Of a stretch of 33,855 nt of DNA, positions 1 to 8,023 are shown in pieces. A program made the position numbers and the translations under genes. The stretch comes from Oscillospiraceae bacterium (GTDB taxonomy: Bacteria; Bacillota; Clostridia; Oscillospirales; Acutalibacteraceae), in the NCBI GenBank assembly GCA_022508785.1, contig JAFLUN010000002.1, positions 16,157 through 50,011 on the forward strand, read 5' to 3'. The notes beneath the pieces were generated by a model. That model was given only the letters and a program-made list of their open reading frames with translations. It was not told the DNA's origin and did not search any database. Position 1 is the first letter of the stretch; every line of letters begins with the position of its first letter.

Positions 1-2
1 GT

Positions 3-671
3 ATGGTTACACTCGGCAATAATTGGGATATTTTACTTCGTGACGAATTTCAAAAAGACTATTATATAAATTTAAGAAAATTTTTGGTGTCGGAATATAA
101 AACACAGACGATTTACCCTGATATGAACAATATCTTTAACAGTCTTAAACTGACAGATTATAAAGACGTTAAGGTTGTAATTTTAGGGCAAGACCCTTAC
201 CACGAGCCCGGGCAAGCCCACGGACTTTGCTTTTCCGTAAAAAAAGGTGTTCCTATTCCGCCGTCACTTCAAAATATTTACAAGGAAATCCACGCGGAAT
301 TGGGTCTGCCGATACCCACTCACGGGGAGCTTACCGATTGGGCCAAAAGAGGCGTTCTGCTTATGAACACCTGCCTTACCGTTCGCAGGGGGCAGGCAAA
401 CAGTCATAAAGGTATGGGCTGGGAAATATTTACCGATAATGTTATAAAACTTCTCAATGCCCGTCCCGAGCCAATCGTATTTTTACTTTGGGGCAGAAAT
501 GCAAGGGACAAGGCAAAACTTATTACAAACTCTGCTCATTTAGTGCTGGAATCCGCACATCCGAGCCCGCTTTCCGCTTACAACGGTTTTTTCGGCAACG
601 GGCATTTCAAAAAGGCAAATAATTTTCTCCGTAAGTCTTACGGTCAGGAAATTGATTGGGAAATAAAATAG
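3..671 (+). CDS. ung: Uracil-DNA glycosylase
   Basis: Translated ORF carries the UDG motifs VVILGQDPYHEPGQAHGLCFSV and LLMNTCLTV, and ends with SAHPSPLSAYNGFFGNGHF. The window edge lies 2 nt upstream, so the start is not fully verifiable. Confidence 0.96.
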   Translation: MVTLGNNWDILLRDEFQKDYYINLRKFLVSEYKTQTIYPDMNNIFNSLKLTDYKDVKVVILGQDPYHEPGQAHGLCFSVKKGVPIPPSLQNIYKEIHAELGLPIPTHGELTDWAKRGVLLMNTCLTVRRGQANSHKGMGWEIFTDNVIKLLNARPEPIVFLLWGRNARDKAKLITNSAHLVLESAHPSPLSAYNGFFGNGHFKKANNFLRKSYGQEIDWEIK

Positions 672-690
672 GAAAGGTACGTGTTAAATT

Positions 691-1614
691 ATGATAAGAA
701 AAGAATTTAAGGTTCCTTCAACTTCGGGGCTTTGCGACATTTTCGCACAAAGCTTCATTCCCGAAAAGGATGTAAAAGCGGTAATTCAGATTTCACACGG
801 TATGACTGAGCACAGCGACCGCTACGTACCCTTTGCCGAAAAGCTTTGCGAGGCAGGCTATGCCGTATTTACAAACGACCATTTAGGCCACGGAAGGTCT
901 GTTAAAGACGACAGTATGCTGGGCTTCTTCGGCAGCGAAAAAGGCTATATGAACATTGTGAATGACTGCAAAAAACTGACTGAAATTGCAAAAGCGGAAT
1001 ACCCCGACATGCCCTATTTCTTTTTCGGTCACAGTATGGGCTCGTTTATTGCCCGTTGTTATACAAAATATTACGGTGACGGAATTGATGCCGCCGTTTA
1101 TTGCGGAACAAGCGGTCCGAACCCGGGGGCAGGCATTGGAATTTCCATTGCAAACTTACTTATTAAAGCAAAAGGCGAAATGCACCGCTCCAAATTCATA
1201 AACTCCGTTGCATTCGGTACATACAACAAAAAGACCGACAAGAAAACGGAATTTGACTGGTTGACTAAAGATGAGAAAATCGTTCAGGAATATATTGCAG
1301 ACAAATACTGCGGTTTCTTGTTCACTGCCGCAGGCTTTAGAGACCTTTTCAGCGTACTGAATGAGGTAAACTCCGTCGATTGGTACAATTCATTTAATAA
1401 AAGCCTTCCCGTTCTTTTGATTGCAGGCGAGGATGACCCCGTAGGCGCATACGGAAAAGGTGTTACCGCCGTTCACGACAAGCTTGTTGAAACGGGACAT
1501 ACGGATGTTACCCTTAAGCTTTACCCCAACGACCGCCACGAAATCCTCAATGAAACAGACAGAAATGATGTTATGGATTACCTTGTTTCATGGTTTGACA
1601 GCAAATTAAAGTAA
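691..1614 (+). CDS. Alpha/beta hydrolase, monoacylglycerol-lipase-like (serine aminopeptidase S33 type)
   Basis: ISHGMTEHSDRY oxyanion region, GHSMGS nucleophile elbow, late Asp (GEDDPVG) and His (NDRHEILNE). RBS AGGAAAGG upstream. Confidence 0.9.
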   Translation: MIRKEFKVPSTSGLCDIFAQSFIPEKDVKAVIQISHGMTEHSDRYVPFAEKLCEAGYAVFTNDHLGHGRSVKDDSMLGFFGSEKGYMNIVNDCKKLTEIAKAEYPDMPYFFFGHSMGSFIARCYTKYYGDGIDAAVYCGTSGPNPGAGIGISIANLLIKAKGEMHRSKFINSVAFGTYNKKTDKKTEFDWLTKDEKIVQEYIADKYCGFLFTAAGFRDLFSVLNEVNSVDWYNSFNKSLPVLLIAGEDDPVGAYGKGVTAVHDKLVETGHTDVTLKLYPNDRHEILNETDRNDVMDYLVSWFDSKLK

Positions 1615-1621
1615 GAACCCG

Positions 1622-1653
1622 ACTCGCCAACGCAAGTAAACTTGCGGGCGAGT
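1622..1653. repeat. Imperfect stem-loop in the 3' intergenic region
   Basis: ACTCGCC(1622-1628)...GGCGAGT(1647-1653) enclosing CGCAAG(1631-1636)-TAAA-CTTGCG(1641-1646). Confidence 0.6.
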
Positions 1654-1690
1654 ACCCCGGAACCTTGTTGCTTCGCAATAAAATAAGACT

Positions 1691-1722
1691 AAAAAAAGAC
1701 GGAAGAAAATCCGTCTTTTTTT
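1691..1722. terminator. Bidirectional intrinsic terminator between convergent hydrolase and spoIVA genes
   Basis: AAAAAAAGACGGA-agaaaa-TCCGTCTTTTTTT stem with A-run on one side and T-run on the other. Confidence 0.85.
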
Positions 1723-1734
1723 ATACATAAATAT

Positions 1735-3213
1735 TTATAAGATAATACACAAAAGTCCGTTACAGCCTTCGTTGATAACCCGTTCAAGAGTTTCCTGGAA
1801 TTTCTTTCTCGCATCATCCGGAATGTGGTAAAGTTTATTGCGAAGCCCCTCGTTTACAAGGTCGTTTAAAGGCTTGCCGAAAATGTTTGAATCCCAAATC
1901 TTTCTCGGATCCTCTTCAAACCCTTCCAAAAGATATTTTACAAGCTCTTCGGACTGGCTTTCACTGCCCACAATTGGTGCAATTTCCGTTTTGATGTTTG
2001 CCTTCATCAAATGAATTGACGGTGCCGATGCAGAAAGCCTTACTCCGTAGCGTCCGCCCTGCTTTACAATTTCGGGCTCTTCCAAAGTCAGCTCGTCAAT
2101 GGTAGGCATAACTATTCCGTAGCCCTTTTCAGCGACATCGTTTAAAGCAGATTTAATCCGCTCGTAGTCCTTTTTCATTTGGGCAAGCTCTTTCATGCGT
2201 TTAAGCAGCGTTTGCTCTCCGTCAATTTCAATACCCGTACTCTCGGCAAGTATTTTATAGAACAAATCGCCGTTCATATTTATTGAAATCCACGCACTGC
2301 CAATACCTAAGTCCATTCCCGTAATGTCCGCGCCCGTAATGTACTCGCAGTTTCCCAGCGCCTCGGTCAGTAAACTAATATCACGTACATATGTAATATT
2401 TTCAAGGGCTTCGGAAACGGATTTGTATGTTTCTGCTCTTACGGGGTGGTCTTCGGGAAGATTTATGAGCCACTGGGGCAGGTCAATCCCTATTTCTTTA
2501 ACGGGAAATTCAAAAAGCACCTGCGTAATAATTTCTTTTATCTCCTGCTCGGAAAGCTCAAGGCAGTTAACAGAAATAACTGGAACCTGATACTTTGCGG
2601 AAAGAGAAGATGACAGCTTTAATGCGTTTTCGCCCTTGGGGTGCATACAGTTAAGAAGAACAACAAAGGGCTTGTTGATTTCTTTAAGCTCCGCAATTAC
2701 TCGCTCTTCCGCTTCCTCGTACTCGTCTCTTGAAATGTCGCTTATACTGCCGTCAGTTGTTACCACAAGTCCTATGGTAGAATGCTCGGTTATTACCTTT
2801 TTTGTGCCGATTTCCGCCGCCTGCGCAAACGTCATTTCCTCTTCCGCCCACGGAGTGCGAACCATTCTCGGCCCGTTTTCTTCTATGTACCCGAGAGAGC
2901 CGGGAACGATATACCCTACGCAGTCAATCATTCGCACGTTAAACTCAGCATTGTCGGGAAGCTTTATTCTCACGGCATTTTCAGGTATAAATTTCGGTTC
3001 GGTGGTCATTATTGTTCTGCCTGCCGAGGATTGCGGAAGCTCGTCAGTCGCTCTTTCTTTAACGGAATCGTTTTCCATATTTGGAATAACGACCGTATCC
3101 ATAAAGCGCTTAATAAAGGTTGATTTTCCCGTTCTGACGGGTCCCACTACGCCAATATAAATATCGCCGCCGGTACGGGCTGCAATGTCTTTATAAATAT
3201 TTGTACTACTCAT
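1735..3213 (-). CDS. spoIVA: Stage IV sporulation protein A (spore coat morphogenetic ATPase)
   Basis: Walker A GVVGPVRTGKSTFIKRFM; 492 aa, the expected size; MIDCVGYIVPGSLGY and the STIGLVVTTDGSI region are characteristic. RBS GGAGGGAG upstream. Confidence 0.96.
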   Translation of the reverse strand: MSSTNIYKDIAARTGGDIYIGVVGPVRTGKSTFIKRFMDTVVIPNMENDSVKERATDELPQSSAGRTIMTTEPKFIPENAVRIKLPDNAEFNVRMIDCVGYIVPGSLGYIEENGPRMVRTPWAEEEMTFAQAAEIGTKKVITEHSTIGLVVTTDGSISDISRDEYEEAEERVIAELKEINKPFVVLLNCMHPKGENALKLSSSLSAKYQVPVISVNCLELSEQEIKEIITQVLFEFPVKEIGIDLPQWLINLPEDHPVRAETYKSVSEALENITYVRDISLLTEALGNCEYITGADITGMDLGIGSAWISINMNGDLFYKILAESTGIEIDGEQTLLKRMKELAQMKKDYERIKSALNDVAEKGYGIVMPTIDELTLEEPEIVKQGGRYGVRLSASAPSIHLMKANIKTEIAPIVGSESQSEELVKYLLEGFEEDPRKIWDSNIFGKPLNDLVNEGLRNKLYHIPDDARKKFQETLERVINEGCNGLLCIIL

Positions 3214-3224
3214 ATTGCTCCCTC

Positions 3225-4745
3225 CTATATTTTCGGTATAAGCAGCTTACAGCAGTGATTTATCTCTTCGTTTTGCATACGGTTCTCACGCAGAATTGCT
3301 TCAACTGTTGTATTGTAATGACGGGCTATATCCCAAACGCTTTCATTTTCATCAGCAAAATAAACCGTAAGAGATGCTGTTTTTACCGATTTGCACTTTG
3401 ATTTATCAAGAGTAATTTCCGTAACCGCTTTTGCTTCCGTTCCGCTGAAAACGAGCCCGTTAATTAAAATCTCAATTCTGACGTCAAGCGCTCCGTTTGT
3501 GCCTAATGCATAGTTATACGCCGAAACCGATGCGCCGATACTGCTCGATGACACATTTTCAAAAATTGACGGGTGCTTATATTCAAAGGGTATTTGCCTT
3601 GTAACATAATTTATATCGTTGTTTGAATCTTCAAAAATGCAGTCCGCCGTAATGCTTCCCGAAACGCAGATACTGCCGTCTGACACAGAAACATTTGACA
3701 AAATATTACTGCATTCAAAAGAAAGCACCTTTTGAATACCAACTGAGGAAACATCAACGCTCTCACGGCAAAGGAAGGTGTCATACATTTTTTCGCAAGA
3801 TGTATTTATACTTACCGTCCTCATCTCGTTTTCCGTTTCGTATTTAGTTGAATATGCATCGCAGACAAGGGTAAGCTCTCGCATATCATAGGCGCGTACC
3901 GCTATATAAAGGGTTGCTTCAATGTCAAGAAGTCCTCTGTCGCCAGACTGCTCGGAACGGGGTCTGACGGAAACGGTCGTTGCATTTATATCTGTCTGAA
4001 TAATGTTTTCTTCAACAATATCCGGCACATCTACAATTTGATTTACGGCAACTGAATTTTCAAAACACCGAATGTCGCTGTCCTCGGTTAAGCAAACCGT
4101 TCTGACAATAAGCTCACCTCTGACGAAGAGTTTGCCGTGTATTGCTTTTGCCTCGTCCGTTCTTATAAAATGGTTTACCGAAAGTACCGACTGAATTTTC
4201 TCGTTGCTGTTTATTTCGCAGGTTTCAGATACGGAAAAAGTTTTTCCTGCAAATGATGACAAAGTACAAACGTTAAGATTTTGTGCGCGCACCGTCATTC
4301 CGTCGCCCTCTGCACCGGAAATAATCTCTCTTTGTGTTTTTTGAAGCCCCGCAGCCGTAACCGTTACCGCCCCGTGAATTTCAATTTTTCTGCTGCTCGA
4401 AACACGGTAATTCACAAATTCATTTTTAGCGCTGACTGTTACGCTCTCTTGATATTCTCCGTTAAATTCAAGCTGCTTTCCGAAATGCTCGGTTTGCTCA
4501 AAGCAATGTATTTTCCCCTGCTCGCAAATGTAAATCACAGAAGCCGTGCAGTCGCACTCCGTCATTATTCTGTCGCCGCTTATTTGCTGTGACGCAACAG
4601 ACGGCGCAAGACAGCACCGCAGCACTCTTACTACGTCCGGCATATATTCCGGAAGGGTTATGTCGCAGTCTACCGTGTGTTCGGCGCAAGATATGACACG
4701 GCTGTCACATACCGAAATACTGTCCTTTTTTACGGTAAAATCCAT
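3225..4745 (-). CDS. sipL: SipL-like spore coat protein: DUF3794/SPOCS repeats plus C-terminal LysM
   Basis: Repeated SPOCS-like blocks (CDITLPEYMPDVVRVLRC...), C-terminal LysM (VYFADENESVWDIARHYNTTVEAILRENRM...KLLIPKI), size close to SipL. Start taken at MDFTVKK (4745) behind AAAGGAGA rather than the track's 4778. Confidence 0.85.
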   Translation of the reverse strand: MDFTVKKDSISVCDSRVISCAEHTVDCDITLPEYMPDVVRVLRCCLAPSVASQQISGDRIMTECDCTASVIYICEQGKIHCFEQTEHFGKQLEFNGEYQESVTVSAKNEFVNYRVSSSRKIEIHGAVTVTAAGLQKTQREIISGAEGDGMTVRAQNLNVCTLSSFAGKTFSVSETCEINSNEKIQSVLSVNHFIRTDEAKAIHGKLFVRGELIVRTVCLTEDSDIRCFENSVAVNQIVDVPDIVEENIIQTDINATTVSVRPRSEQSGDRGLLDIEATLYIAVRAYDMRELTLVCDAYSTKYETENEMRTVSINTSCEKMYDTFLCRESVDVSSVGIQKVLSFECSNILSNVSVSDGSICVSGSITADCIFEDSNNDINYVTRQIPFEYKHPSIFENVSSSSIGASVSAYNYALGTNGALDVRIEILINGLVFSGTEAKAVTEITLDKSKCKSVKTASLTVYFADENESVWDIARHYNTTVEAILRENRMQNEEINHCCKLLIPKI

Positions 4746-4781
4746 TATTATCTCTCCTTTTTGCTTTTTCAGTGTCAAATA

Positions 4782-4810
4782 ACTATATGAAGACGGGAAA
4801 AAGATTATGC
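4782..4810 (-). promoter_or_regulatory. Sigma-E-like promoter upstream of sipL-spoIVA
   Basis: Minus strand GCATAAT (4810-4804), 14 nt, CATATAGT (4789-4782); compare the sigma-E consensus KMATATT and CATANNNT. Confidence 0.5.
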
Positions 4811-4820
4811 TAAATCTTAC

Positions 4821-4849
4821 TTGTTAATCTTGCAGTTTCGTGATAAAAT
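4821..4849 (+). promoter_or_regulatory. Sigma-A promoter for dusB
   Basis: TTGTTA (4821-4826), N17, TAAAAT (4844-4849). Confidence 0.65.
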
Positions 4850-4883
4850 AGCGAAAACAAAAGTTTTAAAGGAGTGTGCGGAA

Positions 4884-5849
4884 TTGAAAATCGGTAACAG
4901 AGAAATTAACGGCAAAGCAATTTTAGCTCCTATGGCAGGCGTTGCAGACCGAGCATTCCGTGAGCTTTGCGTGTCTTACGGCGCATCCTTTGTTGTCAGC
5001 GAAATGGTAAGTGCAAAGGGGCTTGAAATGGGAGACAGAAAATCAAAATCCCTTTCGTTTTTGTCCTATAAGGAGCGCCCTGCCGCAATACAGATTTTCG
5101 GCAGTGACCCTAAAACAATGGCGCAAAGCGTTCACACTGTTCTTGAATTTAACCCTGAAATAATTGATATAAATATGGGTTGTCCGGCGCCGAAAATTGC
5201 AGGAAACGGCGGCGGTGCTTCCCTTATGAGAAATCCTGAGCTTGCCGAAAGCATCGTTCGTGCGGTTGTTAAAGAATCCACTGTTCCCGTAACGGTAAAA
5301 ATTCGCAGCGGATGGGATGAAAATTCAATAAACGCTGTTGAAATGGCAAAGCGTGCAGAAAATGCAGGGGCGGCGGCAATTACCGTTCACGGCAGAACAA
5401 GAGCGCAGATGTACTCCCCGCCCGTAAACACGGATATTATTGCCGAGGTCAAAAAAAAAGTCACCATTCCAGTGATAGGTAACGGCGACATTACAGACGG
5501 ACAGTCAGCGGCGCTAATGCTTGAAAAAACAGGCTGTGACCTGATTATGATTGGCAGAGGAGCGTTGGGCTCACCGTGGGTATTTTCACAGATAAACGCT
5601 TACCTTGAACACGGGCGAATAATCCCCACTCCGCCCGTTTCCGAGCGTATGCGGGTTATGGTAAACCATGTTGAAAGCATTTGCGAGTACAAAGGCGAAA
5701 AGGTAGGAATAAGAGAAGCGAGAAAGCACGGTGCCTGGTACACTAAAGGGCTTCACGGCGCCGCAAAATACAGAAAAGAGCTGGGCAGTGTCTCTTCCCT
5801 TGACGAGCTTCGGGAAATAGCATTCAGAATATGCGTTGAAAACCAGTAA
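4884..5849 (+). CDS. dusB: tRNA-dihydrouridine synthase (DusB family)
   Basis: LAPMAGVADRAFRELC, INMGCPAPKI, VTVKIRSGW, ITVHGRTRAQMY, IMIGRGALGSPW. Start revised to TTG 4884 behind AAAGGAG, because the upstream ORF start overlaps the promoter. Confidence 0.94.
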   Translation: MKIGNREINGKAILAPMAGVADRAFRELCVSYGASFVVSEMVSAKGLEMGDRKSKSLSFLSYKERPAAIQIFGSDPKTMAQSVHTVLEFNPEIIDINMGCPAPKIAGNGGGASLMRNPELAESIVRAVVKESTVPVTVKIRSGWDENSINAVEMAKRAENAGAAAITVHGRTRAQMYSPPVNTDIIAEVKKKVTIPVIGNGDITDGQSAALMLEKTGCDLIMIGRGALGSPWVFSQINAYLEHGRIIPTPPVSERMRVMVNHVESICEYKGEKVGIREARKHGAWYTKGLHGAAKYRKELGSVSSLDELREIAFRICVENQ

Positions 5850-5850
5850 A

Positions 5851-5875
5851 AAAAGTCCGCCATAGGCGGACTTTT
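5851..5875. terminator. Bidirectional intrinsic terminator
   Basis: AAAAGTCCGCC-ATA-GGCGGACTTTT perfect stem between convergent genes. Confidence 0.88.
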
Positions 5876-5901
5876 ACTATATTTTGTTAAGGCGAAAAGG
5901 A

Positions 5902-6543
5902 TTAAACATCATTCATTTTCCATTCAACAAAACGAGACTGCAAATATTCATCAGAATACTTTTTATCAATAAATTTTTCAATCCGCGTTCTCGGTTCAGG
6001 ACTTTTCGCCCTTTGCCCCCAGCGTATAAACACCGCTACGCTCAGCAATAGGTTTATACACATAAACACGGTAAAAACCTTGGAAAAGCTACGCCATTTT
6101 TTTGATTCTGTATGTTCAAAGCACTTGCTTATAAAAGGCATAAACACTTTCATAAAAATCAAGCCCAAAAGTCCCCACGCCAGCGCAAAAGGAACACTTA
6201 AATATTTGCCTATCGTAAGCTTACCGTAGCTCCAGGAATAAGAATTAAATAGCTTATCCTGAATAAAGCCCATAAGCCATTCTATTGCGCTCCCGAAAAA
6301 AGTAAAACACATAAACTGCGTAAATATGCTTTTTCCGTCAAGCTCGGTAGAAGCCAAATACATTACAACAGCACCGAGCCCGTATACAATGTTAAAAGGT
6401 CCCCAAAGAAACGTTACGTGAGTTTCCCATTCGCCGTGCCTGAAATAACAAAATGAACCCTCAAGAATAACTCCGAGTATGCACCCTATCATGAAAAGCA
6501 AAAAAACATTATGATATTTTATCTCTTTACCAATACCCTTCAA
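5902..6543 (-). CDS. Membrane protein of the putative ABC-transporter type IV / PF06541-like family
   Basis: Multi-TM protein with GVILEGSFCYFRHGEWETHVTFLWGPFNIVYGLGAV, resembling the PF06541 pattern. No ATPase partner adjacent. Confidence 0.7.
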   Translation of the reverse strand: MKGIGKEIKYHNVFLLFMIGCILGVILEGSFCYFRHGEWETHVTFLWGPFNIVYGLGAVVMYLASTELDGKSIFTQFMCFTFFGSAIEWLMGFIQDKLFNSYSWSYGKLTIGKYLSVPFALAWGLLGLIFMKVFMPFISKCFEHTESKKWRSFSKVFTVFMCINLLLSVAVFIRWGQRAKSPEPRTRIEKFIDKKYSDEYLQSRFVEWKMNDV

Positions 6544-6572
6544 TGTATTTCCACCTCTTAATATCGCCTTTT

Positions 6573-7952
6573 TTAACTCTTTTTAAGCCCGTTCTTTTTA
6601 AGGAAAATAACGGGAAGGAATATGAGCGCGCCGACTGCTGCCGCCGCAAAGAACATTACAGCCCCCGGTGCTGACTGCACAACATCGTATTCGTTAGTAT
6701 ATGTAATTGCGGAAATTTTGCAGATTTCTTTGCCAATAACAGGGCCTATTACCATAGGAAGAAGCACCATGAAAATCATACGAATACCCTGGAACATACC
6801 CGTTTTATCCTCAGGTGTAAAGTCACGGATTGTAGCTCCCAGCAAAATCATAAAGCAGCCGTAACCTGCCATTGTTATGAGCATTCCTATTCCGAAGCCT
6901 GCAAGGCTTTTATCGTTAATTCCCGTTATTACAAGACCGGCAATGAACAGTAAAATCGACGCATAAATAAATTTATCCTTGCCGAATTTGTCCATAAGTC
7001 TGCCAAGAGAAATTATGCCGGCTACCAAAGCGACTAAGCAAACAACCGCAATTATTATCATTTTCGGCGTAATTCCTGCAAGGAGTTTGTCAAAAGTGAA
7101 ATCTAACGAATGTTGAAGATAGATAAATATATACGGGAAGAACACCTGATATGCAATATTGAAAATTGCCATTGCGCATAAAGACAGATAAAGATTTTTA
7201 TTTGTCTTTACTACCGAAGGCTTAAAGCCGTAAATAAACTCGGCAAAAAAGCTCTGCTTTTCAGCTGAAACCTTTTGCGCTCTGCTGTCTTTAACCGTGA
7301 AGATGCCTATTATTCCGCACAATGCAACAACCGAACCGAGAGCTATGAAAAATGCAGGGTAGCCTATGGCGCCCACAAATCCGCCCATTGCCATAACGAT
7401 TACCATTGCAAAAACAGGCATAAGAGTAAGCACGCTTTCGGTTGTGGCACGGTTTGTAACATCCGTAATATCAGTTACCCAAGCATTAAATGCCGAATCG
7501 TTGCTGGTTGAGCCCATAAACGTCATAACACAGTCCATTACAATAACCGTTACAACAGTTGCGGTGAGTATTTTAACTTCGTTGCTTAAATGGAACAGCA
7601 ACGCAACGTTATCTCTTGTGATAAATCCGAAGCAAGCGGTAATTATACCCCAAAGAATATAGCCTATTGAAATAAACCATTTTCTGCTGTTAACACGGTC
7701 GCTCAAAACGCCCATAATAAAGGTCGTAACAACTGCCGCAACGGCGCTGAACGCTACCATTCGGCTGATAGCATCCATTACGTCAATTGAGCCGTTAATT
7801 GCAGTTTGTGTGGCCCCGTTATAAACGGAATTGTAAAGAAAAGTATTGAAATACATATTCTCTACTGCCCAGGCAATCTGCCCCATAAGCCCGAAAAGAA
7901 TAAGATTAAACCATTGAACCCCTTTTAATTTGCTTTTGTTTCCCATAAACAT
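6573..7952 (-). CDS. MFS / GPH-type sugar transporter
   Basis: About 12 hydrophobic segments; VMGVLSDR-type loop (FIMGVLSDRVNSRKW) and GRLMDKFGKDK. Start moved to ATG 7952 (MFMGNK) or ATG 7946; the track's TTG start lies inside the upstream hairpin. Confidence 0.85.
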   Translation of the reverse strand: MFMGNKSKLKGVQWFNLILFGLMGQIAWAVENMYFNTFLYNSVYNGATQTAINGSIDVMDAISRMVAFSAVAAVVTTFIMGVLSDRVNSRKWFISIGYILWGIITACFGFITRDNVALLFHLSNEVKILTATVVTVIVMDCVMTFMGSTSNDSAFNAWVTDITDVTNRATTESVLTLMPVFAMVIVMAMGGFVGAIGYPAFFIALGSVVALCGIIGIFTVKDSRAQKVSAEKQSFFAEFIYGFKPSVVKTNKNLYLSLCAMAIFNIAYQVFFPYIFIYLQHSLDFTFDKLLAGITPKMIIIAVVCLVALVAGIISLGRLMDKFGKDKFIYASILLFIAGLVITGINDKSLAGFGIGMLITMAGYGCFMILLGATIRDFTPEDKTGMFQGIRMIFMVLLPMVIGPVIGKEICKISAITYTNEYDVVQSAPGAVMFFAAAAVGALIFLPVIFLKKNGLKKS

Positions 7953-7956
7953 AATG

Positions 7957-8003
7957 CGGTGCAAATTTTAAACTTTTAAAATAAAATTTTGAAATCTGCA
8001 CCG
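7957..8003 (-). other. Long hairpin between malL-like gene and MFS gene, separating SD from start codon
   Basis: CGGTGCA (7957-7963) pairs with TGCACCG (7997-8003); pairing continues inward through 7965-7978/7982-7995 with few mismatches and a short loop. Confidence 0.75.
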
Positions 8004-8023
8004 TTCCCTTTCTTATTATTTAC

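Noticed and set aside
227-409. Short alternative-frame ORF inside ung
   Set aside because: Overlaps a strongly supported CDS; no motif, no RBS.
2324-3160. Antisense ORFs (88, 174, 113 aa) opposite spoIVA
   Set aside because: Low-complexity Ser/Leu translations mirroring the spoIVA codons; no independent support.
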